Position numbers and translations under genes: made by a program. The notes beneath the pieces were generated by a model that saw only the letters and a program-made list of their open reading frames with translations, was not told the origin of the DNA and ran no database searches. A stretch of 64,000 nt of DNA from Anomaloglossus baeobatrachus (Eukaryota; Chordata; Amphibia; Anura; Aromobatidae). The DNA lies in NCBI RefSeq assembly GCF_048569485.1, contig NC_134355.1, positions 558,406,642 to 558,470,641 on the forward strand, read 5' to 3'. Positions 33,375 through 42,433 of this stretch are shown here, in pieces (the stretch's first letter is position 1; every line of letters begins with the position of its first letter).

Positions 33375-34787
33375 TCAACGGCGAGCCGGGGAGGGGAGCG
33401 ACCCGCGGCCCCTACCTCCTCTCCCCCCCAAAGCCCCACGCCCTCCACCCCTCACCTTGGACCACACGGGAGGGGGCGGACCTTCCAACCTTTGCAAGTC
33501 CCAATCTGGGATACAGACCGCTGGAATGTCCAGTGCTTCACAGAACAGAGTGGTATCTGCTGGAGTGCGAAGGGTCGCCGATTTACCCCCTCTGCGCGCT
33601 GTTAGTGCAAACGGGTAACCCCAGCGGTATGGAACCTGGTGCTCCTTCAGGCTCGTGAGGAGGGGTTTGAGGTGCCGCCTTTTCTGGAGTGTGATGCGAG
33701 AAAGATCCGGGAAAAGCTGGATTTCCTTGCCATTGAACACAGATGCCGTGCGCCTCATTCTAGCCTTAGCCATGATCAGTTCTTTGGTGGAGAAGTCGTG
33801 GATGCAACAAATGATGTCCCGGGGTTGGGTGGATAAATTCTTCGGCTGTAAAGCCCTGTGTGCCCTGTCCAGCTTGATGATGTTAGAAGGGGGAGCGTCC
33901 AACACTTCATTAAAGATGGATTGTAGTATGGAGTTTGTGTCCTCGGGCCCATCTGACTCTGGGACCCCCCTCACACGGACATTGCAACGGCGTCCTCTGT
34001 TGTCGAGATCCTCTATGTGAGACTGCATATCCTCCATAATTTTTTGTTGCGATGTTGCCAGTTTGTGTAATTCTGATACATGGGATCTGGTGATGTCATG
34101 CTCTTCCTCCAGGGATTCAATTCTGCCAGACAATTGCTGCAAATCTCTCCTCACTTCAGCTATTTCTGACCTGCAAGTTGCTTTAACCTCATGTATGAGG
34201 CATTGAAAGTCCTCTTTAGAAGGAAGTTTACTTATGAAATCATGCATGTCCTTATAGAAGGTGTCTGGCCCTTTAAGGTGAGCACCTGCAGTAATAGACA
34301 CTGGAGTTTTAGTCTGGTGCTGGGGAAGCTGGGGAGGTTGATCTCCACACCGAGGCCCAGAGGGGGGAAGCAGGCTGCTCTGTTCCCTGATATTACCAGC
34401 TGTAGCTGCAGTCCCTTCTCCCGGCAGTGGGGAGGGCTGCCCCCCGACCTCCACCTTATCTCCCACAGCCACTATGTGCTCCTGGGCCTGCTGCTGCTGT
34501 GCCTGAGGATCCGATGCAGTGCAGGGCTGCTGAGCCAAGGCATTCCCTGTTGGAACTGCTGCAGGGATTCCTCCACTTTCCCCTGTGTCCCCGCTCACCC
34601 ATTCCTCCTTCTCTTGCTGCTTAGCAGGCCGGGCCAGTGCCTCCATTTCCCCTCCATGCTCCTGGAAAGATGGCGTCCGGGCCTCCCCTGGACCCTGTTC
34701 CAGGCCCAAGAAAGTATCCAGCGCCGTGGTGTGCAGCGGGGGGGGCACCGATGCCTGCTGCGATGGTTTAATCCTCCGTGGTCCCAT
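33375..34787 (-). CDS. L1 ORF1 protein (470 residues)
   Basis: RNA-binding chaperone of the L1 particle. After a low-complexity N-terminal third (about residues 1-175), a coiled coil spans about 180-270 (EIAEVRRDLQQLSGRIESLE, SHVSELHKLATSQQKIMED). The RRM-like domain starts at DLDNRGRRCNVRVRGVPE and is followed by the C-terminal domain (LDRAHRALQ, DIICCIHDF, KEIQLFPDLS, RRHLKPLL), the usual L1 ORF1p order. The C-terminus is an Arg/Gly-rich tail (GGGRGALGGRGGRGRG), an RGG-type RNA-binding extension absent from mammalian ORF1p. The ATG at 34787 is the first in frame downstream of the 5' UTR, and MGPRRIKPSQ is comparable to the start at 783. No stops or frameshifts are seen. Confidence 0.88.
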   Translation of the reverse strand: MGPRRIKPSQQASVPPPLHTTALDTFLGLEQGPGEARTPSFQEHGGEMEALARPAKQQEKEEWVSGDTGESGGIPAAVPTGNALAQQPCTASDPQAQQQQAQEHIVAVGDKVEVGGQPSPLPGEGTAATAGNIREQSSLLPPSGPRCGDQPPQLPQHQTKTPVSITAGAHLKGPDTFYKDMHDFISKLPSKEDFQCLIHEVKATCRSEIAEVRRDLQQLSGRIESLEEEHDITRSHVSELHKLATSQQKIMEDMQSHIEDLDNRGRRCNVRVRGVPESDGPEDTNSILQSIFNEVLDAPPSNIIKLDRAHRALQPKNLSTQPRDIICCIHDFSTKELIMAKARMRRTASVFNGKEIQLFPDLSRITLQKRRHLKPLLTSLKEHQVPYRWGYPFALTARRGGKSATLRTPADTTLFCEALDIPAVCIPDWDLQRLEGPPPPVWSKVRGGGRGALGGRGGRGRGSLPSPARR

Positions 34788-34923
34788 CCTGAGAGCCGGT
34801 GAGTAGGTTTATGCTTATGATAAGTGCTGATTTAGCTGAGGGTCAACAGGAGCTCCTCTTCCCCACGTCCACTCAGCTCAGCATCCTGGACACGCCCCCA
34901 ACCACCTGATATAATTAATTTAA

Positions 34924-35632
34924 GACAAGAAGAAGTACGCCTGCGACTGAGTAAATTAAACATTGATAAATCCCCGGGCCAGATGGCATTCACCCATGAA
35001 TATTGAGGGAATTGAGCTCATTATTAACAGACCACTGGTATTGATAAGGAGATAAGTTCAAATCTGGATGTTGGTAATACAGCTGATGTGGACATAACTG
35101 GACTTTGTAAAGGCATTTGCTACTGCTGAATAACTGCCTTATAATGAAGCTCCAGAAGCAGGGGGGAAACTATACGCAAATGGGTAAGGAATTGGCTAAA
35201 AAATATAGAAAACAAAGAGCCGTCGTAAATGGTACATTCTCTAAATGGGCTATGGCCGCCGGGTGATCAGCTGATCGTTCACAATAGTCTGCTGCCGGTA
35301 AAACTGTAAAGAAGAAGAAGAAAAAAAAAAGAAGCTTTCCGTTGTTTTGTACAATCAGTTGCATCCATTGTGCCATTATATGCAACGCATCCGTTGCATT
35401 CGTCATACAACGCAATGCAACGGATGCCATTCAACGCAAGTGTGAAACTAGCCTAATTCTTTTTCATCTCTTTATTAATGACCTAGTTGATGGGATTGAG
35501 AGTAAAGTGTCAGTCTTTGCTGTCGACACTAAACTAAACTAACCATTTTGATAAGATGTGTGAATGAGCAAACACTTGGCAAATAAGATTTAATGTTGAT
35601 AAATGTAGAATAATGCACCTAGGACAGAGTAA
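34924..35632 (+). pseudogene. CR1-like LINE ORF2 fragment, part 2
   Basis: Resumes with LRLSKLNIDKSPG, the RT-1 motif (normally DKSPGPDGIHP). It then decays to about 35440. A better segment, FHLFINDLVDGIESKVSVFA followed by VDTKL, matches the FINDL...FADDTKL catalytic block, with one of the paired Asp replaced. It is cut at 35632 by a Harbinger MITE. A foreign segment with the hairpin-like CATCCGTTGCATT/AATGCAACGGATG lies at about 35250-35455. Confidence 0.65.
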
Positions 35633-36201
35633 AGAGCCATTTACACGCTGCGACATCACTAACGATATATCGTCGGGGTCACGGTGTTTGTGACACACAT
35701 CCGGCGTCGTTAGCGACGTCGCAGCGTGTAACACGTATGAGCGACCTTAAACGATCGCAAAAGTGGCAAAAATCGTTGGTATGTGAGACGTCGTTCACTT
35801 ACCAAAAATCGTTACCTATTCAGTAGCGAGGTTGTTTATCGTACCTGCAGCAGAACACATCGCTATGTGTGACACCGCAGGAACGAGCAACAACCTTGTA
35901 CCTGCGGCCAGCCGCAATGAGGAAGGAAGGAGGTGGGTGGGATGTTCGTCCCGCTCATCTCCGCCCCTCCGCTTCAATTGGACGGCTGCCGAGTGACGTC
36001 TCTGTGACGCCGCACGTACCGCCCCCTTAAAAAGGAGGCAGTTTGCTGGCCACAGCGACGTCGCAGGGAAGGTAAGTCAGTGTGATGGGTATAAGCGATG
36101 TTGTGCGCCACGGGCAGCGATTTGCCCGTGACACACAACCGACGGGGCAGGTACGCTCGCTAGCGATATCAATAGCGATATCGCAGCGTGTAAAGTACCC
36201 T
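35633..36201 (+). mobile_element. PIF/Harbinger-like MITE, copy 4 (inside the CR1 remnant)
   Basis: Ends AGAGCCATTTACACGCTGCG and GCAGCGTGTAAAGTACCCT are flanked by TAA on both sides (35630-35632, 36202-36204). The core CTCATCTCCGCCCCTCCGCT is shared with the other copies. It has no frame. Confidence 0.82.
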
Positions 36202-36204
36202 TAA

Positions 36205-36600
36205 GTCTATTGCTGAATACACATTAGATATATACATTAAATGGAAGTAAACTTTGGCTACAGAACAGGAGAAGGACTTGGGTATTTTGGTTACAAGTAA
36301 ACTGAGCAGCAGCACTCAATGTCAAGCAGCAGCTGCAAAAGCAAACAAGATTATAGGGTGTATAAAAAGAGAGAATAGATCCAGTGATCCCAACGCATTG
36401 TCAATCCTCTATAAATCACTTGTAAGGCCACATTTAGAATCTGGGATCCAGTTTTGGGCTCCATATTTTATTAAGGAAATTCAGAAGTTTGAGTCAGTTG
36501 AAAGATAGGCAACTAGATTATTACAGGGAATGGAAGACCTCCCATATGATGAAAGCTTGTAAAAGCTGGACTTGTTTAGCTTAGAAAAAAAGGTACAAGT
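36205..36600 (+). pseudogene. CR1-like LINE ORF2 fragment, part 3
   Basis: Continues the RT thumb region: EQEKDLGILVTSKLSSSTQC, KANKIIGCIKRENRSSDPNA, SLVRPHLESGIQFWAPYF and then MEDLPYDESL. This is the usual CR1 C-terminal sequence. The frame is open for 84 codons and then broken. Confidence 0.75.
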
Positions 36601-36692
36601 GCATGTCAATAAATTAGATTATCATCAAAATTTAATTTATTTCAGTAATTCAATAGAAAAAGGAAAATGCATATATTATATAGAGTCATTAC
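36601..36692 (+). repeat. Fragment of a dispersed repeat
   Basis: TTAGATTATCATCAAAATTT and TTTATTTCAGTAATTCAAT resemble a widely dispersed fish and frog repeat. The class is not assigned. Confidence 0.35.
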
Positions 36693-37040
36693 ACAGGGGA
36701 GTGTTAACATGCTATTTAATTCAATGCCCATTGCTCAGCCTCATCATCAGTGATGACACGCGTACCTGTGTCCATTTTGACTGCTTCAGATGCTGGCTTT
36801 AGGGTCAGTGCGCATGGTCACAAGTAACCGCACTTCCAGTCATGTGCACTAGACCTCTCTGAAGCCGGGACATGTACACCCGGCTTCATAGTGCGCATGA
36901 CCGGAATTACGGGGCATTTTGATCAGCGCACTAACCTTAAGCCTGGCGTTCTGAAGCGGTGACAACAGACACAGGTTCGCACGTCACTGCTGGTGACGCT
37001 AGGCAATGGACATTGAATAGCATGTTAGCACGCCCCTCTG
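36693..37040. repeat. Palindromic repeat
   Basis: CAGGGGAGTGTTAACATGCT at the left inverts to AGCATGTTAGCACGCCCCTC at the right. ATTCAATGCCCATTGC inverts to GGCAATGGACATTGAAT. The centre (about 36830-36905) also pairs (GAAGCCGGGACATGTACACCCGGCTTC). No hammerhead core or terminal duplication is recognised. Confidence 0.65.
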
Positions 37041-38435
37041 GGCATGCTAACATGTTCTGAGGGTGGAATGAGCGCAGGAACTAATGATTTATGGCAGAGA
37101 ACTGTGGTTTATTATCCAGGTAGTCTGGACCTGTCACCAAGACTGCATTTCTTCTATCAGATCCATGTCAGTGGTTCAAGCCATGGTTGAAAAGGTCACA
37201 GAAATTGTTTTCCATTATAAAGTTACAATTAACATGATATTTATGGTGTTCTCCATTAGGTACAATCTAGACACAATGCGATGTTCTTATACCACAAATG
37301 TAAAACTCAACAGGCCCACAGTTTTGAATTCAGCTATGGTTTGTATATTGGATTCAAAAGCGGGAAAAAATTGGAAAGTCACCTATTTTAAGTTTAAACT
37401 GTTCATGTAACGGTATTTTAAGTTTTTATTTTTTTTAAGCTTTTTCAAGTTGTCTTTATATTTGTATCTCTTATGATTGCTCTGATGCAACCAAAAATGG
37501 CAGAGTTTGAACATGTCTCAGATGAGCCCATTGCTAATGCAGATTTTGAGTTTTTATGTAGATAAATTCAGATACTGAGATGCTGGTTGATTCTACACTG
37601 GATATGGTGAGGTTACACAACATGAGGTAATAAAAGCTGAACCACTCACTCCTCACATATCGGCATAGGAGGCAGAGATGAACATATTCAAACACTATAG
37701 CGTGTAGCGTGGCAAAGGGTAAGATGGTCAAATATGTATATTGGCAGCAGATCTTTCCTAAGGTGACACGAGAAACCTAGACAGATCGCAGAGTGTATAT
37801 GAGCCCGAATGGAGGCTCTCCTGTTATCAAATAAGCCTGTCATAATGAAGATAAAGCTCACACCTGAGGTGACATTGATGGAGACAGAGGACATGCTCAC
37901 ACAGATGCATCTAACAAGGAAGCAGTGAACAGGCCTTTTACTAATGCAAACCAGAACCTCTGTGGCACCTGTCACTTCCGTGGCATCTGTCACTCCTGAT
38001 GTTCTTAAGTCCATATAGGAATAAGCAGTCCACCAAGGAATGGAGTGTGAGATGCAGGGAGTCAGCTGACTGAGGAAGGTCTGAGGATAAAGGGTGGTAA
38101 GCTCTCTCTGACACAAGCTCTCTACTCAATGATGGCTCAGGTAACCCATGGACTGATACAGCTGACAAAGACAGTTATATGTCTGTGTTTTGTTGGACAA
38201 GGCATGGGTGGCACAAGGGTTCAGTACCTAGGTGGTCAGACACACCCAGTCTTGTATGATGTGCGCCTAATACATTATAGAACAAAATATAAAGACCTTG
38301 CAGAAACATACCCCTTTGTCCACTCTACCATTCCAGAGATTGCAAATTGATCATATATAACTACTATGAGTAGGTTTATATGAGTTTGAACGTGTTATGT
38401 GAACGTCTTTCCAGGCTTGAACTGAGGTATACAGC
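37041..38435. other. No recognisable feature
   Basis: About 1.4 kb of unique-looking sequence. Short frames exist on both strands without domain motifs or splice context. Confidence 0.45.
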
Positions 38436-39106
38436 TTTGGGGCTGTGTGGCCAATGCCGACACCAGGAATCTTGTTAAAGTTGAGGGTCACATGGATTCA
38501 GCTCAGTATCCGCAGATTCTTGACAATAATGTGCAAGAATCAGTGACGAAGTTGAGGTTACGCAGGGGATGGATATTTCAGCAAGACAATGATCCAAAAC
38601 ACCATTCCAAATCTACTCAGGCATTCATGCAGAGGAACAATTACAATGTTCTGGAATGGCCATCCCAGTCCCCAGACCTGAATATCATTGAAAATCTGTG
38701 GGATGATTTGAAGCGTGCTGTCCATGCTCGGCGACCATCAAACTTAACTGAACTGGAATTGTTTTGTAAACAGGAATGGTCAAATATACCTTCATTCAGG
38801 ATCCAGGAACTCATTAAAAGCTACAGGAAGCGACTAGAGGCTGTTATTTTTGCAAAAGGAGGATCTACAAAATATTAATGTCACTTTTATGTTGAGGTGC
38901 CCATACTTTTGCACCGGTCAAATTTTGTTTAAATGCGGATTGCACATTTTCTGTTAGTACAATAAACCTCATCTCAATCCAGAAATATTACTTAGTCCAT
39001 CAGTTATTAGATATATGAAACTGAAATCGCTGTTGCAAAACCCCAAATTGTTATAAAGAAAAAAGGTTAACATTAATAGGGGTGCCCAAACTTTTTCATA
39101 TGACTG
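38436..39106 (+). mobile_element. 3' half of a Tc1 transposon
   Basis: Starts inside the transposase (LWGCVANAD) and runs through its end to a right inverted repeat closing with GGTGCCCAAACTTTTTCATA and TA at 39107-39108. The left half is absent. Confidence 0.8.
38447..38878 (+). pseudogene. Tc1 (DD34E) transposase C-terminal part
   Basis: There are 143 open codons. The second catalytic Asp is in [14 protein letters not shown] and the Glu in SQSPDLNIIENLWDDLKRAV, with DD34E spacing. The natural C-terminal end is LEAVIFAKGGSTKY. The N-terminal DNA-binding domain and first Asp are missing, so it cannot act. Confidence 0.82.
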
Positions 39107-39977
39107 TACAGTGCAAAAAATTACGTTACTGCTGAAAAACTGATGATGGTGGTAGTACAAAAATGGGATTCCTGAAGTGGTAAAAATGCATATTTTATAG
39201 GAGAGATCATTATAGAGATCTTACAGTATCTGGGAATTAGCAGGCTTTCTACACGTCTAACCGTCCACAGAGCAGTGGGAAGGTGGAAAGGTTGAATGGG
39301 ACAATCAAGGTAAAAATCCAGACTATAAAGATGGAGACTGGCAAGTCATGGAACAAATGCTAGCTTTTGTTTTCTTTACTTAATAAATAGGTCTCCATAT
39401 AAGATACATTTTTATTTTGCACCTAGAACAGAATTATATTTCCCATAGATACTTCAGATACAGTATGATATCCTGACCAGCAATGTACAAGCCTTATATT
39501 ACTGCCTAAATAGTGTGATAAACAGGTGTATTCTCCAATTCCAGATCTTAAACCAGTGTCAGGAGCACACTATCTCAAGCCAGGAGACTGGGTGATCCTA
39601 AAAAGACAAACGAAAAAGAGCCATGATACAAGATTACATGGGCCAATCCAGCTTCTCCTAACCACAGCAATTTTTTATGAGGTTTGACAGAAACCCCATC
39701 TGGATACACAGCATCTGTTATAAAGAGTCACAGCAACAGCAGAATGAGGGTCTCAACACACCATAGTGCTTGGCTATCTCATATAGGACCTTATGGGAAA
39801 TCTCCAGACTGCGGCTCATGTACGGAAAATAGCCAAAATAAGGGAGTAATGGGGACAGTAACATTGCACAAACAAGGACTCATGGTGGGAAAATCATTTT
39901 CTTTCCTGAACCAACCAATTAATTCAAGGGTGGAGAACGCACAGACCTGTATACAACTAGTATTATTCTGTTTGTTG

Positions 39978-40722
39978 GTCTTGTGACACACAGTAATGTG
40001 TAATAATTTGTAGTCAGATTACGTACAACATAAATATGCCATCATAATATGTAACACCGCTGGAGACCAGTTAACCATAGATTATATGGCCCGGGTATAC
40101 TGTGCATAAAATAAACCAATTGCCATGTAGTGATCAGTAAGTGACCACATGGAGATGCAGGCACCTAATATGCTAACAGACTGCTACAAAGATCATAAGG
40201 ATAGGTAATGGCTCGAAAATGCCAACCGATCAGGTAGGTAAAAGGGAACTATACAAGTAAACCAAGTATAATTACCAGGGTGTAGCAGGAGCACCAGGCT
40301 AGGACTTGTGACGCCTTCCCTGATGTGTGCGTTTCGGCGCTACTTTCTTCAGGGGCCAAAACGCACGCGTCAGGGAAGGCGTCACAATTCCTAGCCTGGT
40401 GCTCCTGCTACACCCTGGTAATTATACTTGGTTTACTTGTATAGTTCCTTTTTACCTACCTGATTGGTTGGCATGATTCGAGCCATTACCTAGCCTTATG
40501 ACCTTTGTAGCAGTCTGTTAGCATATTAGGTGCCTGCACCTCCATGGGCTCATTTACTGATCACTACATGGCGATTGGTTTATTTTGTGCACAGTATACC
40601 CGGGCCATATAATTTATGGTTAACTGGTCTCCAGTGGTGTTACATATTATGATGGCATATTTATGTTTTACGTAATCTGACTACAAATGGTTACACATTG
40701 CTGCGTGGCACAAGACACTTTA
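39978..40722. mobile_element. Palindromic insertion with degenerate hammerhead motif
   Basis: Arms of about 340 bases are inverted copies (GTAGTCAGATTACG ... CGTAATCTGACTAC, ACCAAGTATAATTACCAGGG ... CCCTGGTAATTATACTTGGT). On the minus strand near the centre (40352-40319) a hammerhead-like order appears: CTGAAGA, an unpaired stem II region, GAAACGC, then CAGGG after a CAT/CGT helix III edge. The plus arm has lost half of the motif. It lies within the retrovirus fossil. No clear target duplication was found. Confidence 0.55.
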
Positions 40723-40915
40723 TGTACCTATTTTATGCTGTTCTCAATTTTTATGTCCATCTTTTTCTACATTTATATTAATTATGCACTTGGCAACTAT
40801 TTATGACTTACTAATGCTAAGTAATTTCGTGCACATGCAGGTCTGTTCTGTTTTTGTGACGCCATATTTGTTCCAGCTAAATGGTTGGTGTTTTATGAGA
40901 TTATAAATATTTTTA

Positions 40916-41705
40916 TATCATTAATAAAGTTTGATATAACAGCTTGGTAATCCACCAAGTATTAAATACGCCTAAAATATAACTTTTAATAAAAATATGA
41001 GATAAAATGGAGGACCAGACATACATATATAGCGCGATTGCGCCTAAAAATTGTCACAGTTGTGATATCCTATATCATAAGTATTAGGAAAATACTATCA
41101 CGGACAATAATAGCTAGTAGGCAATAGAATAATCGTCATTGAATAACCCTCATTTAAGTAATGGATGGAGGGAGAAAAAAGGCAACAATCTCACCCGTCT
41201 TCACTTCATTAGGGGTGAGTGTTCCTCAGCCGCAGAAGGTATAGGAAACGGAGTTGCCACATTAATAAGATCCTGTGGCTTCCACATGTGTTCCACGGGT
41301 TCCCTTACAAACAACTCCGATGTCATAACATGGAAACTTTCTGCGGCTGAGGAACACTCACCCCTAATGAAGTGAAGACGGGTGAGATTGTTGCCTTTTT
41401 TCTCCCTCCATCCATTACTTAAATGAGGGTAATTCAATGCCGATTATTCTATTGCCTACTAGCTATTATTGTCCGTGATAGTATTTTCCTAATACTTATG
41501 ATATAGGATATCACAACTGTGACAATTTTTAGGCGCAATCGCGCTATATATGTATGTCTGGTCCTCCATTTTATCTCATATTTTTATTAAAAGTTATATT
41601 TTAGGCGTATTTAATACTTGGTGGATTACCAAGCTGTTATATCAATTTTCATACGGTATATCCATATCCAGTTGCTTTATTCTACCCCTATCATTAATAA
41701 AGTTT
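40916..41705. mobile_element. Palindromic insertion with 17-bp target duplications
   Basis: Perfect 17-base duplications TATCATTAATAAAGTTT (40916-40932, 41689-41705) bound a 756-base insertion. Its arms 40934-41236 and 41339-41641 are near-perfect inverted copies with a 100-base centre. The apparent 78-codon frames on both strands begin identically (MN-PHLSNGWREKKG) because of this symmetry and are not genes. No intact hammerhead core is seen. CTAATGAAG at the equivalent place may be a decayed one. The long duplications imply target-primed reverse transcription. Confidence 0.7.
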
Positions 41706-42433
41706 ACAATATTTATTGACCTTTTGTTCAGTTCCTTTTTCTTCGGTTTTCAGATTCATTCCGAATGGTCCTATTGCTCCTTTTAACCCCCACATGCAGG
41801 GCACAATTATACTTTTCAGACTCGTATTATTTTTTGTGTGTTGGTATGGGTTTTTCTTCAACATAATTTGTGATATTATATTTAGGCAGGGAACTGAGGT
41901 GAAGCAAGGAGAAAAGTCCCAAGTATGCCGATAGCTCGCTCCTATATAACTTCTGATATACCCATAATCAGTCACCAAAGGGGAGAATGTGAGAGAACAG
42001 AATCCATTTTGTTCTTATAGTTTCCATCTGGTCTTATAACTAATGATGTCATAGGGTTCAGCTTACACAGATGGGTGGGGAGGTGTCACATTTCAGTTCA
42101 TGCCCCTACTGCTCTTATTGGTTCATAGTTCAGAGGGAACTTTTCCTTTGTCTGTGACCCTATATAAACTAGTCACATATACTAATAAAGGAGAATTCTT
42201 TGAGTACACCATATTAAGCAGCATGTGCTGTATTGATTTCCCGAGCACTCGTAAAACAAATCTTATTAATTTGGAGTTAAAAAGACATAGAGACTTCCGG
42301 TTCCGGTCCTGGCCGCGGTGGAGGCATAAAGGAGAAGCTCCTGCCCCCCCCGAGAAAAGCAGTCAGACAGCAGCCCCCCCGCATCGGAGTCCGGGACGGG
42401 AGGGACCCAGCCTGAAAGCGGAGATCTGCAGCT

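Larger units (their letters stand above)
28691..34923 (-). mobile_element. Full-length L1/Tx1-type LINE with both frames open and 24-bp target duplication
   Basis: Duplications of 24 bases lie at 28691-28714 and 34900-34923 (AACCACYTGATATAATTWAT + TTAA). They differ at two positions. The 6.19 kb element between them (28715-34899) has a 112-base 5' UTR, ORF1, a spacer of about 660 bases, ORF2 and a short 3' UTR. The 3' UTR ends with AATAAA and ATTCAAAGT and has no long poly(A). Full length, open frames and nearly matching duplications suggest a fairly recent insertion. It landed in a decayed CR1 LINE. Confidence 0.9.
39200..42290 (+). mobile_element. Endogenous retrovirus fossil: pol end, env traces, 3' LTR
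   Basis: Sequence around 39250-39700 resembles the C-terminal part of a gamma/epsilon-type integrase, with SSGKVERLNGT as the clearest motif. Traces compatible with env follow (a hydrophobic segment near 41820-41890). A polypurine tract AAAGGGGAGAA lies at 41977-41987, directly followed by an LTR beginning TGTGAGAGAACAG. No gag, no 5' LTR and most of pol are missing. It is heavily broken (many interruptions) and further split by two palindromic insertions and, within the LTR, by an L1. It is older than all three. Confidence 0.6.

Noticed and set aside
36735-36775. CTGATGATGAGGCTGAG on the minus strand as a hammerhead core
   Set aside because: No GAAA block or closing helices follow it.
37688-38116. 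142-codon minus-strand frame
   Set aside because: No recognisable domain, biased by chance openness. No splice or promoter context.
39130-39165. CTGATGATGGTGG on the plus strand as a hammerhead core
   Set aside because: It lacks stem II and the GAAA block.
41340-41400. CTGAGGA followed by the CTCACCC/GGGTGAG stem as a hammerhead
   Set aside because: The stem is good but GAAA and helix III are absent. At most it is a decayed relative.
41139-41437. Two 78-codon frames with identical N-termini on opposite strands
   Set aside because: They mirror each other because the region is a palindrome. No gene is indicated.
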